From positions 744,001 through 808,000 of the forward strand of contig JAPDRO010000002.1 in assembly GCA_030247885.1 (NCBI GenBank): DNA of 64,000 nt, in the 5' to 3' direction. This document shows, piece after piece, positions 22,421 to 35,173 of this stretch. The position numbers and the translations under genes are program-made. Each line of letters starts with the position of its first letter. Position 1 is the stretch's first letter. Under the pieces are notes generated by a model. It made no database searches, was not told the DNA's origin, and was given only the letters and a program-made list of their open reading frames with translations. This DNA comes from Taxawa tesnikishii (nom. ined.). Its lineage: Eukaryota > Ascomycota > Dothideomycetes > Dothideales.

Positions 22421-23408
22421 ATGTCATCCAAGACTCAAGAACCACAGATCCGCAAGATCAGTCCTCTCTCCGAGAATGAAGCCAAGTGGACCGAACTCCG
22501 CAAGATTGAGTGGACCGACCAAGTACTCCCACCCTCGCTGCGCCCTTTTTCTTCGCAGTGAATGCTAACGTGCAACACAGACGGGTCGAGAGAGAGTTTG
22601 GGAAGCTGCCGCACGTAAAACGCGTGGCAAAACCGGCGTCGATGCAGTCGCTATAGCTCCGATCATTCGTCATCCCAACAAGCCGCCTCAAACATTGCTG
22701 ATTCTGCAGTACCGCCCACCGATTGAAGCGACGTGTGTCGAGTTTCCGGCTGGACTTATCGACGAGGGTGAGACGCCTGAAGAGGCTGCCGTGAGAGAGC
22801 TGAAGGAGGAGACGGGGTACGAAGGCAAAGTATGAGGGGTCCAGCTTCCGTTTCCGACCATGCAGGAAAGATTGATGGGCTGACATCCGTGTTCTTGCAG
22901 GTCCTTGATTGTAGCCCGACAATCGTATCGGATCCGGGATTGACGACGGCCAATATGCAGGTAAGCGTGGGCGACTGTTTTCAAAGTAGCGTTAGTGCTA
23001 ATTGTACGCAGATGGTTACCATAGAGGTCAATCTGAAAGAAGGCGACCCTCAGCCTGAACAACACCTCGATGAGGGCGAGCATATCGAGCGTGTGCTCGT
23101 CCCTCTGAGCGAGCTATATGACAAATTGCATGGTAAGTGACGAGTCTATCCCCTACAGCTCCAACAGAAGAGCGGCCAACGTCCATCTAGCATTCTCGAA
23201 GGAGGATGGAAAGATTGTTGATGCCAGGTAAGCGTGTTCCAACCTCCCTCAAACTTCTGCATATTGACTGACGGCATCTGTAAAGGCTGTATCACTGGGC
23301 TTTGGGCTTGCACTGGAGTCAAAGATTGGGCATCAAGAGCTGACTTTCGCGTCTCTGAAGAACTCGCTGCGAGGGGTTGTGTGCCGGATATCTATGTGGC
23401 CCTTGTAG
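22421..23408 (+). CDS. YSA1: ADP-ribose pyrophosphatase Ysa1 (Nudix)
   Basis: Six exons: 22421-22522, 22581-22829, 22901-22960, 23012-23132, 23191-23227 and 23286-23408. The core contains ILQYRPPIEATCVEFPAGLI and a textbook Nudix box (G-x5-E-x7-RELKEETGY) at 22759-22819, followed by the ADP-ribose-specific downstream region with PGLTTANMQ. The family hydrolyses ADP-ribose to AMP and ribose 5-phosphate using Mg2+ held by the box glutamates, limiting toxic ADP-ribose and possibly lowering non-enzymatic protein glycation. The last exon reads LYHWALGL and then, one base out, ALESKIGHQELTFASLKN to the stop, so one G is missing at 23310 (TTGCA should be TTGGCA). The introns are short (50-71 nt). 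The start ATG has a good context and lies just before the conserved KISPLSENEAKW segment. Confidence 0.92.
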
Positions 23409-24287
23409 CATACGGTTACCGTGCTGGGAAGATTCTACACGAGCACTGATTTCAGTGATAGAAGAAGCCTTGCGGACCTGCACTCACCTCGCACCGACAC
23501 CAGAAGAGTGTCTGGCCGTTTACCGTTCGTTGTCTACTGTCGCGTTCCAATCTTTGTTGAGTCGCAATTTCTCCGGGTTATGTACCAGGGCCGGGACCAG
23601 GACCAGGACGGCGGTAAACGATGTGCTGGAGATGGTCATGAGGACTTTATCTTGTATCGTGGATCTCCGTGTAGTGTCGTTCACAGCAAATGTCGCTGTG
23701 ACAAAAGAGTTCCCAGGCTCCTCGAAATCCGGCAACAATGATTGAGTGGTAGATTGAAACGCGGACAATGCCAACCTGGATAGATACCGTCAGGATGCTG
23801 AACAACTCCGTGGCTCGATCAAGAGTCTGGAGCTTCGATACGTTCAGGGCTTCTGACATGCTGCCGTGCTTCCATCATCGTGCGCTCTGAACGATCAGCG
23901 ATGGGTTCGAGCAGAAATATCTTGCATTGTTCTGTTTAGTGTACACGGTCTGAAACGGCTCTGCTTGGTTTACTTTACTCGTCTGCAGTTCCCAAGAACG
24001 CCTCGTGGCCTCGGGTCCATTGGTCCGTACCTATACAATGTACATCATGCAATGCAAGTCAATTAAGAAACGACATTCAGAAGCGCAGATGCTCGCTTTC
24101 CAATGGCGATCGAGCCCGAAGCCAGGTCAGGTCAAATGATGGCCAGAAGTCGTGGCTAGCTTCTTTTCGCCCCGAGCACGGACCCGGCTCGTTGCAGACC
24201 TTAGAAGCTGCACCTCCTCTACCTTCTTTCCTGCCCACCCATCCTCATTATCTCCACTCCCATCAATCCTCCCTTGCACCGTTCACA
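23409..24287. other. Intergenic region upstream of ATP2
   Basis: This holds the YSA1 3' region and the promoter of ATP2, which should be strong given the housekeeping role. Overlapping frames on both strands at 23420-23860 have no recognisable domain. The stretch just before 24288 is pyrimidine-rich (CTTTCCTGCCCACCC), common upstream of highly expressed fungal genes. Confidence 0.45.
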
Positions 24288-26238
<1,951 letters not shown>

Positions 26239-27036
26239 AGAGGGAGCGAGCGAGCAGGAGTAGTGGGGAGAGTATTCGTCGAGCAAACACCGCCTCCCTC
26301 CCGGGGCCTAAGGTGAAGCCCTTTGGTGCATACCCCATTTTGTACAGAAAAGGACCATGGGCTTTCTTAGGCAATTTATCTGGTTGGGTGTTGTAGCTCG
26401 ATGAGGGGAGAATTCCGTGTAAACTTAGCGTTATCATCTCTTGCCTGTCAATGCCTTCCCTCTCAAACTGTACCAGAGGTGGTGAATTGCGCTGCGTAGT
26501 GTACTACTACAGGCTATCGGTGGCACCTGTTAGGCTCAAGGTAATGCTGCACCAGTTGAGGTATACTGAGGCGATGTTGATGCAAAGTCATTCAATTGAT
26601 TTTGTCCCCGAGAAGTTTGTTCCTTGGACATACGTTGGACAAAGCAGACCAAACAAGTTCGTCTGATATTGGATGAGCGAAGTGACCAGCATTGCACAGC
26701 AAAAGCAATTGACATCACATGCATAGCCCTGACATTTACACATCAAGCCTTTGCTCTCAGTGGTAACAACGAAGGCCAAACGGGAGATGGCGTCATGTTC
26801 ATTGTCAGTTGATGATAGCAAGCAATCAGACGAATTGCCGGTTGAAAGCATCGGGCCTAAAGCCCAACTACAAGCGGCGCGTGAGAAGATTTGTTGACCA
26901 TCAGCAGCCGGCTCCCCCTCCAACAAATAGCAGAATGGAAAGAGTTCGGTGGTAACGTGAGATCCTTGACTCGGCCTTCATACACTCATATATCCTCGAA
27001 CACCGCTCATCGTCCGGAGTGGCCATTTCGCTGGCG
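26239..27036. other. Convergent intergenic region ATP2 / LYAR gene
   Basis: These are the 3' ends of two convergent genes. It contains AT-richer stretches around 26590-26800, as expected for polyadenylation regions. No gene, repeat or RNA seen. Confidence 0.5.
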
Positions 27037-28327
27037 TTACTCGCAGAACAGCACAAACTCTCCCCTTTCATTCCGCCTGACCCTCAGACTCTTCCAGAGT
27101 TCCTTGTCCCCGTCTTCTCTCTCGCCTCTTTCACGGTGATATCTCTTCAACGCTTTGTTGATGCTGACTCCCCGTTCGCTGTCTGGTCCCTTGTTCACGA
27201 AAGTCAAGAACAGTTCCGCGGGGTTGCGGTAGCCGACGAGCTGGTTGTCCGCCCTGGCTTCCGAGTACTCGATGGCCTTTACTTGCTTCCGAGATGGGTG
27301 GCGTGAGGACGAAGAGGAGGAACGGTGGCGGTGTCGGTGCTTGCGTCTGTGGTGATCGCCGTCGCGGCGACTGTGGCGGCCGCGATCGTCCCCGTTCCTC
27401 TGCCGCTCGTCTCTGTGAGAAGTAGAAGACGTCCTTTGTGTAATGTCGGAGACCCTCCTCCTCTCAGACCTGTCTTTCTTGCTGCGCTTCATCGGCTCCA
27501 GCGGGCTCGGCGCCACCTCTTCCGTCTCCGGGTTCGACAACAACCTGTTCAACCCGCCCGTGAGACCCGAGTGCAGCATTGGGGCATCCATCATCTCTTC
27601 GTCCTGCCTCGCGCGTGAGATGTCTAATTCGTCCAACTGGTGTCTCTTCCGCTTCTTGTCGCTCTTTGGTCTCGGCGCCGGAGTTTGCGCGGTATCAGGG
27701 TTAGGGTGAAGGGAGGCCCAGGAATCATAGCGTTGAAATGAGGGCTCGATAGGTTGAGCTCCGTACGCGAAGCCGTGAGAGACGTAATGGGGATCTTGTC
27801 CGTTGGTTTCGTTCGAGTGGCCGTTCGCAATCGCTTTCGTAGCCGTTGTGGGCAGGGCTGGCGCCTCTTTGGTGGGGGAGTCTTCCGTGACTAGGAAGTC
27901 GAAGACATTCACGTTTGGTGGGAGATCCTCTGCCGCGGGTGGTGGGCTGGGCGCTTTTGGTGGCACATGCACGACTGCGACCGCATTGGACGTGGGTTCA
28001 TCCTCCACATATGCGTTGTACGGGACCACAGCCTGCCGCTGCTTTGGAAGTGGGGTCTTGGGCTTCTTCTCTTTGTACAAATGTCCCTGGTACTTTTGCG
28101 CTTCGCTTATGCAGGAGGTATGCGATCGGTAGTCAGTGCCGCGGAAGTGCACCATACAATCCAGACAGGTGAAGGATGCGCCGTAACATTGGTTGCGATG
28201 CGGATCGAGCTTCTTCTTAGTGAGGACGTCGCCGCAGTTCTGCGTTGTTGTACATTAGCATACAGCGTTCGCGATGGAGAGATCTGGCGCGTAGTGTTTG
28301 TGGTACCTCGCAGGAAAAGGAAACCAT
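27037..28327 (-). CDS. LYAR-type C2HC zinc-finger nucleolar protein
   Basis: Two exons: 28327-28307 (21 nt) and 28239-27037, with a 67 nt intron. The N-terminus MVSFSCENCGDVLTKKKLDP followed by HRNQCYGASFTCLDC and MVHFRGTDYRSHTSCISEAQ is the LYAR zinc-finger pair; the first intron falls exactly inside CE/NC of finger one. The family acts in the nucleolus on rRNA synthesis and ribosome biogenesis. The middle is disordered, with a Pro/Ala linker and a basic Arg/His/Ser block (RKHRHRHRSSSSSSRH) probably acting as a nuclear/nucleolar signal. The C-terminus contains a conserved fungal segment, INKALKRYHRERGE to RVRRNERGEFVLFC. There is no frameshift. Length, about 408 residues, is normal for fungal members. 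Confidence 0.88.
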
Positions 28328-28399
28328 GGCGATGATGCGAGGCTGTATGGATGGGCCAGGCGAGCGGTCGTCTATGTAGTCCGACAGGCAGTGGTTTGG

Positions 28400-28470
28400 T
28401 GTGTGTATGTATGTACGTATGTATGTATGTATGTATGTGTGTATGTATGTATGTGTGTATGTATGTATGT
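28400..28470. repeat. (TGTA)n microsatellite
   Basis: About 70 bp of GTAT/GTGT tetranucleotides, interrupted by GTGTG and ACG variants. It lies about 75 bp upstream of the LYAR start codon, in its likely promoter. Confidence 0.95.
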
Positions 28471-28718
28471 GAGTGTGCGAGGAATCAGCAGATGGGTGGA
28501 GGCGCGTGCAGTCTTGTCGCAGCTTGTGAGTTTCTATTCAAAAATTGGACGCCATGGTTTTAGCGCGTGTCATGCAATGCAGGGGCACGTTTCACGTGGG
28601 GAAGGTCAAGTCGCATGTGATTCTCCCTGCTAAAGCACATGTGATTCATTTTCCCTGTTAAAGTACATGCATGGACATTCCATTCCAGGCCAGGGCTATG
28701 GTAACGAGCGAACCACAG

Positions 28719-28720
<2 letters not shown>

Positions 28721-28771
<51 letters not shown>
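28721..28771. repeat. (AC)n microsatellite, about 25 units
   Basis: An uninterrupted AC run of about 51 bp in the intergenic region. It is a likely length polymorphism and a site where the assembly length may be wrong. Confidence 0.98.
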
Positions 28772-28774
<3 letters not shown>

Positions 28775-29083
28775 CCACGGCGCCAGGCTGTCACTTGATG
28801 CTTCGAGGTACGGTCCATGTCGTCGCGTGCGGCTCGTCCGGGACAGGTGACGCAGCAGCAGCACACGACAGGCGCAAACAACAGACGGATGGCTGATGGC
28901 TGATGGCTGGCCCTTCCGGTTGCACTGCGAGTATTTGTAGATCCCATCCCGGTGTACCTGAGACAACACGCCCGTGTCTGCCACATTGCTTCTCACACGT
29001 CTTTAGTCGTCTGCTCATCCGCCTCGACCCCACCTACATAGATTTGTGAGCAGCGCTGCCGCCCGATGCGCCGATGCAGACAC

Positions 29084-29897
29084 TTACCCCTCCTGCTCCA
29101 GCTTCGGCGGCGCATCTTCCTTCAGCAGCTCGTCGTTGAACTCTCGTCCATTCGTTCCCGTCAGTCTCTCCTTCGCCTCTGAGCTCATCTCCGGTCTCTC
29201 TTTGTTCTGCACAATGTCCATGCTGCCATCCTCCTCGTCCTCGGCACACCCGCAGTCGTAAAAGTCACCGATGTTGGAGCAGTCGAAGATGGGCTTGTTC
29301 AACGACTTGTTGACCTCGTTGTGTACGTGGCAGCCCCAAGCTGCGGCGGCAGAGCGTGAGGATACCTGAGGAGGGAACTTGTCGAGAATGGTACGGAAGT
29401 GAGAGGCGCACTCGCCGCTGGAGTAGCCCTGTTAGCCCACGTCGCAATAGTCACCTGAATAAGCACGGAAGCCAACATACCAAGGGTAGAGCCGTTGGAA
29501 CAGATGTATATATGCCTGCAGCGCTGTACTCTCCTCAGGCGTCGGCTTGTCCGGGAACCTCGCGAACGTCGTGTGGAACAACTTCCAGGCAGCGCGACCC
29601 AGCTCCGCCCTGTGCAGCCGCAGCGCCGTTCGATTAGCCACGCCCGCATTCATTCAGATGGAAGGCATCGACCTACTTTGCCGTCTCGTTGCCCAACTTG
29701 GGCGCAATCACATGCCCCGTCAATGTGCTGGCTTGCAGATCAACATGATGTGCTGGTATTGGTGCAGTCTTCGCATTCGGGTGTCGCACGCCCTCCGGTT
29801 GCCGCCGGAACGACGTGACAAAGACGATGGATATGAAGGCCGATACAAGCACAAGGAGCAGCACGTAGCGGCGGCTTGGGCCTGTTGCGCCGGGCAT
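29084..29897 (-). CDS. ERV2: FAD-linked sulfhydryl oxidase Erv2 (ER lumen)
   Basis: Exons 29897-29677, 29609-29481 and 29417-29084; introns of 67 and 63 nt. An N-terminal membrane anchor (RRYVLLLVLVSAFISIVFVT) and a short stalk precede the Erv/ALR domain: ELGRAAWKLFHTTFARFPDK, AYIHLFQRLYPCGECASHF, WGCHVHNEVNKSLNKPIFDC and IGDFYDCGC. CGEC is the redox-active pair next to FAD and HVHNEVNK is the FAD-binding HNxVN motif. The second intron interrupts the first Cys codon of CGEC (TG/C). The membrane anchor plus a CGC-type C-terminal Cys motif point to Erv2, which makes disulfides de novo in the ER, rather than mitochondrial Erv1. There is a charged Glu/Lys tail. No frameshift. Confidence 0.92.
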
Positions 29898-30609
29898 GGT
29901 TACAGATCGAAACGCGTGATTATAACGTAATTAGGGATGAAGCAAGGAGAGAAGAAGCTCCGGTTGACTAAGAATTGCAACTTGTCCACATGGTTTGCCC
30001 CGATGCACAGCACAGAGAAGTGAGCAGCCTCAAGTTTCGCTTCTTGCAAGCCGCATCGTCGCGGAAAGGGGTCGGCAACCACGTCGTCCATCATTCCCTC
30101 GCCTCATCATACACATCTCATTGTCCGTCGTCCTCCCCATTCCACGCCAAGTCCGCACAGACGCAATCGCGACTCTCACTTGACTTCCCCTTCTGTTCAA
30201 CTCCTCACCTCTACCTGCACTAACTTCCAGTAACAGTCAACACTTGGAAGCGGAACATCTAACGAAGCTCACGCAGACTCCTAGTGGTTGCTAAGCTTAT
30301 GTCCAGGTGAGGCCAGAATGAAGTCAAGTTCGAAGGAGGTACCGGTGACTGCTCACTTTCGAGTATGTAGTTACTTAGTGTGTATCACTGGAAACGGTAG
30401 TGAGTCTCCATGATCTTGGATAATGCATGTCAAGTCTGGACGTAGTCCGCAGGACAATTTTTGGAACGTAGCTTAGTAATCTACACGTCAGCGAGTGAGG
30501 AGAAAGGTGAGGCTACATATACCGCGGCTTCCTCCGTGTATACCCACTACTTCCGTGTGGCACCAGGCTTCCTACACTCGTCTATCGTATACCAGGAAAC
30601 TTGGATACA
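29898..30609. other. Divergent promoter region ERV2 / ECM4
   Basis: About 700 bp between divergent starts, holding both promoters. No gene or repeat seen. The shared position of two thiol-redox genes is noted, but no specific stress element could be fixed by eye. Confidence 0.45.
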
Positions 30610-31873
30610 ATGGCGGTGACAATGCCCGAAGCAAAGAAGGACATCCGCAAGTTCGCAGACGCGGATGGTCAGTTCAGAAGACCAAAGTCCGCATTCCGTG
30701 ACTCTATCTCGTCCGAGCCAGGTGCTCGTTTCCCTCCGGAGACTGATCGTTACGTAGGTTCATCTGAAGGCGCGGGTTTTTCCCTTTTCCACATCTGCTC
30801 TAACGCTGCCGCCAGGTTCTCTATGTCAACCTTGGTTGTCCCTGGGCTCATCGCGCCAACATTGTTAGATCGCTGAAAGGCCTGGAGGATATAATCCAGC
30901 TTGTCGTCATGGACTACGAGTTGTCTCCTGAAGGCTGGTAAGCGGATCTGTTGATCTGTGTCTGCACTTCTCTGTAGCCCCTCGCCAATGTTTGATGCTG
31001 TGGCAGGATCTATACTGGACGAAACGGCACGGAGCCATGCGATCCGCTGCACGGGTTCACAAAGCACAAAGAGCTCTATCTTAAGGCAGACCCGGAATAC
31101 AAGGGCCGATACACAGGTAGACCTCTCCATCAGCCTTACCCTACTATTAACCCCCAAGCTGCGTTGCTCCAATGCCCTGAATCCCATCCACTTACGTCGT
31201 GCCAGTGCCCACCTTATGGGACAAGAAGGAAGAAACCATCGTGAACAACGAAAGCTCGGAGATTATACGAATGTTCTTTTCCGAATTTGACAGACTCCTC
31301 CCCGAGAAGCTGCGAGAGACGAACAAACCGGGTGGCGGCCTGCTCCCGGAATCGCTCAAGAAAGACATTGACGATCTAAACGAATGGGTGTACCACGACA
31401 TCAACAACGGAGTCTACAAGGTCCGTATAGATGACGAGCGTACGGAAATCTCGTGCATAAAATGACTGTTCAATCAGACCGGGTTTGCATCGACACAGGA
31501 AGCGTATGACCAGAACGTCGTCACGTTGTTCAAAGCCCTCGACCGGGTCGAAAACGTCCTCTCCCAAGGCGAAGGACCCTTCCTCTTCGGGTCGCATCTG
31601 ACCGAAGCCGACGTACGCCTGTTCACTACACTGATACGCTTTGACGTTGCCTATCATACGATATTCAAGTGCAACCTGAAGATGATCAGGCACGATTATC
31701 CGCACCTGCACAAATGGCTGAGGCACGTGTATTGGGACGAGAGTGAGGAAACGAGAGGAGCGTTCAAGGCTACGACGGATTGGGATGCCATCAAGAATGG
31801 GTATACGGGGACGTTGCAGAACAAGATCTGTCCCATGGGGCCTCTGCCTCACATCCTACCGAAGGACGAATGA
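30610..31873 (+). CDS. ECM4: Glutathionyl-hydroquinone reductase / omega-class GST (Ecm4-like)
   Basis: Exons 30610-30753, 30816-30937, 31007-31116, 31206-31420 and 31478-31873. The N-terminal thioredoxin-like domain carries the catalytic Cys in [19 protein letters not shown], and the region after it gives [40 protein letters not shown] and [19 protein letters not shown]. The C-terminal helical domain has [20 protein letters not shown] and [20 protein letters not shown]. This is the Ecm4/Gto (xi-class) family, which reduces glutathionyl-hydroquinones and other glutathione mixed adducts via its Cys. The gene is intact, about 328 residues, as usual. Two in-frame ATGs lie at 30610 and 30622; the first is used here. 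An AG microsatellite starts 14 bp after the stop codon. Confidence 0.93.
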
Positions 31874-31882
31874 GATTGGGGG

Positions 31883-31886
<4 letters not shown>

Positions 31887-31959
<73 letters not shown>
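31887..31959. repeat. (AG)n microsatellite in ECM4 3' UTR
   Basis: About 73 bp of pure AG dinucleotides starting 14 bp after the ECM4 stop codon, so it is most likely transcribed in the 3' UTR. Confidence 0.98.
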
Positions 31960-31963
<4 letters not shown>

Positions 31964-32316
31964 AGTTGAACCATGTGTTCATAACACAGTCAGGAGTGTG
32001 AAGAAAACTCCATGGCTGGCTTACTCTTACGGACCATGTAGCTCGACTTGGACAATCACGATCCCACGCCGTGTGATTGCGTTGAACCTACCATGAAGCG
32101 TGCATTGCAACTTCCGAGCGTAAGAGCCAAGGGGATTTTTAGATAACACGTTGGCCAAGAACCAAAGCAGCACGCGCAAGGCATATCCACAGACCCCGAG
32201 AAATAGAGTCTGGCCATTGCGGACCCACCCAACGCTGATACGCCGAACATGAAGCAGCTTTTGCTCGCCTTGGCAAATCAGTCTCTCGATAGAGACCCTC
32301 GATTTGTTTGATCCTC
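31960..32316. other. Convergent intergenic region ECM4 / C2 gene
   Basis: The 3' regions of two convergent genes. Nothing further seen. Confidence 0.5.
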
Positions 32317-32343
32317 CTAGACCGCACCCGTCTCCGCGTCGTT

Positions 32344-32394
<51 letters not shown>

Positions 32395-34226
32395 CTCAGT
32401 TTCCCTAGGTCTCCGCCCGGCTCCTTTTCCATATTCCTTCCAATGCTTCGCCCGCCCCTTTTGCTTCATCTCAGCATCATGCTTCAACCGCCTGAGGATC
32501 CCCGGGTCGTCGCTCCCACCTCCCTCAGCATTCTCGATCGCATCGAGCTCCTCCTCGTCACTAGAGCTGACGGAACTCGCATCGTCATCTTCTTGAGTGA
32601 AGACGATGTTGTCGCCTTCGGACTTCTTGCGGTCGCGCTGTTCTTGTTTCATCTTCTCCATCTTCTCGGCGTCCTTCTGGCAATCCAGTGTTTGTATGTG
32701 CAGTCCGGGCAGATTGCGAGCAAGGAAGTCCTTAAGCAGTGGCAATAGCGCTGCGTTGGGCCTGTAAGTCCCGGAGTCGTTGTCGATAACTAGTTCGTAG
32801 TACGCCGGATCTTTGGGCGGGTCTCCTTCCGGAGGTCCGCCTGCCACGTCATCCGGCGGGTGAGTGTCGTTTTCCGAATGCTCTTCCGTGTCCCCCGGGT
32901 GGTTGTAAGTAGTAGATTCGACGGGATCCGGAGGCGGCGGCCGATTGCGATGCTTCAGGCGGCGGACGAAGAACTCTCCACTGAAGGCGATGTAGACATT
33001 GACGTCCGAGTGCATGGTGTGTTTACTCAGCATATCGATACCAAACTCCTTGCCCGTCTCCGTGAACCGCCACAGCGCGTCCAACGTCAGTACGTAGGTG
33101 AAGATCCTTCCTCCCTGATCGTAATGCACAAGCTCCAGGAACTGCTGCGTCATCTCTTTGCATGGACCCTGAGGGAAGTGGCCCCAGATTGTCGACCGAT
33201 CAAAATTGTACACGCGCGCGTGCTGGTGGTGCAATGCTTTGGAAAGCACGAAACCACGCAGGCCGGTGGAGGTGAACATGGACTTGACGAAGGGTCGGAA
33301 TCTACATATAAAAGGTTAGTACAAATCCTGTAGAAGTTGGTCAAGGGTATACTTTCTCGACGTAGCGGTGATAGAGCTTTTCGGGAACGGGACCTTGAAG
33401 CTGCATCTGGTTGGCTTGAAAGTTGTACCGCTCGGCCTTGCGTTTCTTCTCCTTGTCCTTCTCTTTCCCCTCGGCGCCTGCGCCTTGCTCTCCCCAGCCT
33501 TTTCCTGCCCATCTTGTTCCCCGTTCTCCTCATTCGGCTCCTTCCGATTGGCAATGCGCCCCAACATGGGCGAATAATGGCGTGTCCACCAGCACGGACC
33601 CAGCGTATACATCCTGCCCCCGCTCTCCCTGACTTCAGGTCCGTCCGGCCAAGCAACTCGATACTGATATACAAATCCCCGTTCAGGTGTTTCGTCCTGT
33701 TTACGCAGGCCGCGAGAGTCCGAATCATGTAGGCGCGCCTGCTCCCGCTTCTTTTCATGATCTTGAATGGCTCGTCCTTGATGTCCCTCCAATTGGTCTC
33801 ATCGATGTGATTCACAGTAACGTGAACGTTTCCCAATCGGTCGTCATGGTCTGCGGGATCCTCGTCGTATACTCTGGCCTTCAACTTGAATCCCGAAGCG
33901 GGAACGTTGGCGACGATCCAAGAGCAATCCCATACGGGGTCGGTCTTCCTACGTACAGTAGGCGTCCGCAAGCGAAGGAGCGGGTCTTCTTTATGGCGCG
34001 ACAGAAGGCTAGTGTTGAGTTGGGCCAGCACAAAAGGATCAGAGGAGAAAGAATTCAGGTCTGCCATGGGAAGGTTGGTAGCGCGGTGGAAAGTGATTCT
34101 GAGAGTGTAGCCAGGAGGTGCGGAGGGTACGGGTGTCGCATCGTAGCCGCCTGCTGGTTGGTGTTCTGCTTCGGGAGGGCTGTCCTTCTCTTGCGGCGCA
34201 TCCGCCTTATCGCGCTGACCAGCCAT
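32317..34226 (-). CDS. C2-domain protein with acidic poly-Asp tail
   Basis: The N-terminal frame (34226 to about 33660) gives a C2 domain: PPGYTLRITFHRATNLPMAD, SSDPFVLAQLN, KTDPVWDCSWIVANVPASGF, ARVYDEDPADHDDRLGNVHV. It continues WPDGPEVRESGGRMYTLGPC, WWTRHYSPMLGRI, YNFQANQMQLQGPVPEKLYH and, after an intron (about 33303-33351), FRPFVKSMFTSTGLRGFVLS, HHQHARVYNFDRSTIWGHFP, LELVHYDQGGRIFTYVLTLD and TETGKEFGIDMLSKHTMHSD. This conserved order is that of a fungal C2 protein of about 600 residues; Ca2+/phospholipid binding is plausible, since Asp residues of the C2 loops are present. Frame continuity needs single-base corrections near 33656, at 33464-33470 and at the splice donor near 33354. The C-terminus is highly acidic and ends in about 17 Asp encoded by a GTC microsatellite. 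Function is unknown. Confidence 0.8.
32341..32394. repeat. (GTC)n trinucleotide repeat encoding poly-Asp
   Basis: Eighteen triplets, GTT then seventeen GTC, reading Asp codons on the minus strand at the C-terminus of the C2 protein, eight residues before the stop. Confidence 0.97.
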
Positions 34227-35173
34227 TGATTATTTATTCGAGTCTAGAGAAACATGCGAAGTGTGATAATGGCTGGCGCGGTACTGTTGTGAGGTACCGG
34301 AGCAACGACTCAACGATCCAGAGGAAGAAGTTGGTACTGAGGTTATGAGATAGACCTGGTGCACTTGCGACACTACAACATCCGTGAACATTCCACCTGA
34401 GTGCCGAGACGTTGGACAACGCTAGTGTCACAAGAGTCGCGCGCGGATGCGATACAGCTGGCTTGGGCGGATAGCGCACTGGGGGCGGATAGGTAGCAAG
34501 GGGAAGCAAATGGTATGAGGAGGGGAGGGGAGGAGAGGAGAGGAGAGGAGAGGAGAAGGCTGAGTTTACAGGCGCAGTGAGACGGAGGCTGGAGCGATGC
34601 GACATGGTGCGATTATGGTTCTCACGTGAAAGGACCGAGCGGCCTTGGCTTGGCCCAAAGCTTAGTTGAGCTTGGCTTTAGCTTGACTTGCGCGATTGAC
34701 CGCGGCGCTTGGGAAGTCCTTCTAACCGAGCTGCTCCACTCAACGCCCTGCATCTCGCTGTTGTTGCACGTTGTGTTTACATTGAGCTCACCTCCCGCCC
34801 GCATGGCGATCAGATTTTGTGTGACCATCTTCTGGGGTTTGTGTAAGCTAAGCTGAGCAACAGGCGCAGCGTTTGCCAGTTTGCGTGCAAGCACGAACCT
34901 ATACGACCCCGACGCGAGCTAGCATTTGTTTCAAAAACAGGTTTTCGCACTCGGACCCCGAGCTCTAATCATCCGGCCCCCCACTATGTTACGCTGTTAA
35001 GCGAGGAGATGTGCTCGTATTGATAAATCGAGGGGCGCTCAAGAGACGCGACGTATGGTGACTTTACCAACCAGATTGCTAGCTCTACTACTTAGTCCAT
35101 GTTGAAATTAGCCGAACATGCTACTTTTGTGCCATATGTACAACCGTCGCAACTGCTCTTCTCTTCTCTGCTC
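34227..35173. other. 0.95 kb intergenic region with a GGAGA repeat
   Basis: The promoter side of the C2 gene and the 3' side of the M20 gene. A purine tract of about 42 bp (AGGGG/AGGAG units, 34517-34558) lies about 290 bp upstream of the C2 start. No gene seen. Confidence 0.5.
34517..34558. repeat. (AGGAG/AGGGG)n purine repeat
   Basis: About eight pentanucleotide units, all-purine on the plus strand, upstream of the C2-domain gene. Confidence 0.9.

Larger units (their letters stand above)
28328..29083. other. Intergenic region with two microsatellites
   Basis: Between the LYAR start and the Erv2 stop, both on the minus strand. It contains the TGTA and AC repeats listed separately and no supportable gene. 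Confidence 0.5.

Noticed and set aside
28400-28771. A CRISPR-like or mobile-element repeat array
   Set aside because: The units are simple di- and tetranucleotide microsatellites with no spacers, terminal repeats or transposase.
33150-34226. A C2 ORF with an Arg-rich C-terminus
   Set aside because: The Arg-rich part is the wrong frame after a single-base shift near 33656; the conserved continuation (WPDGPEVRESGG) is in the next frame.
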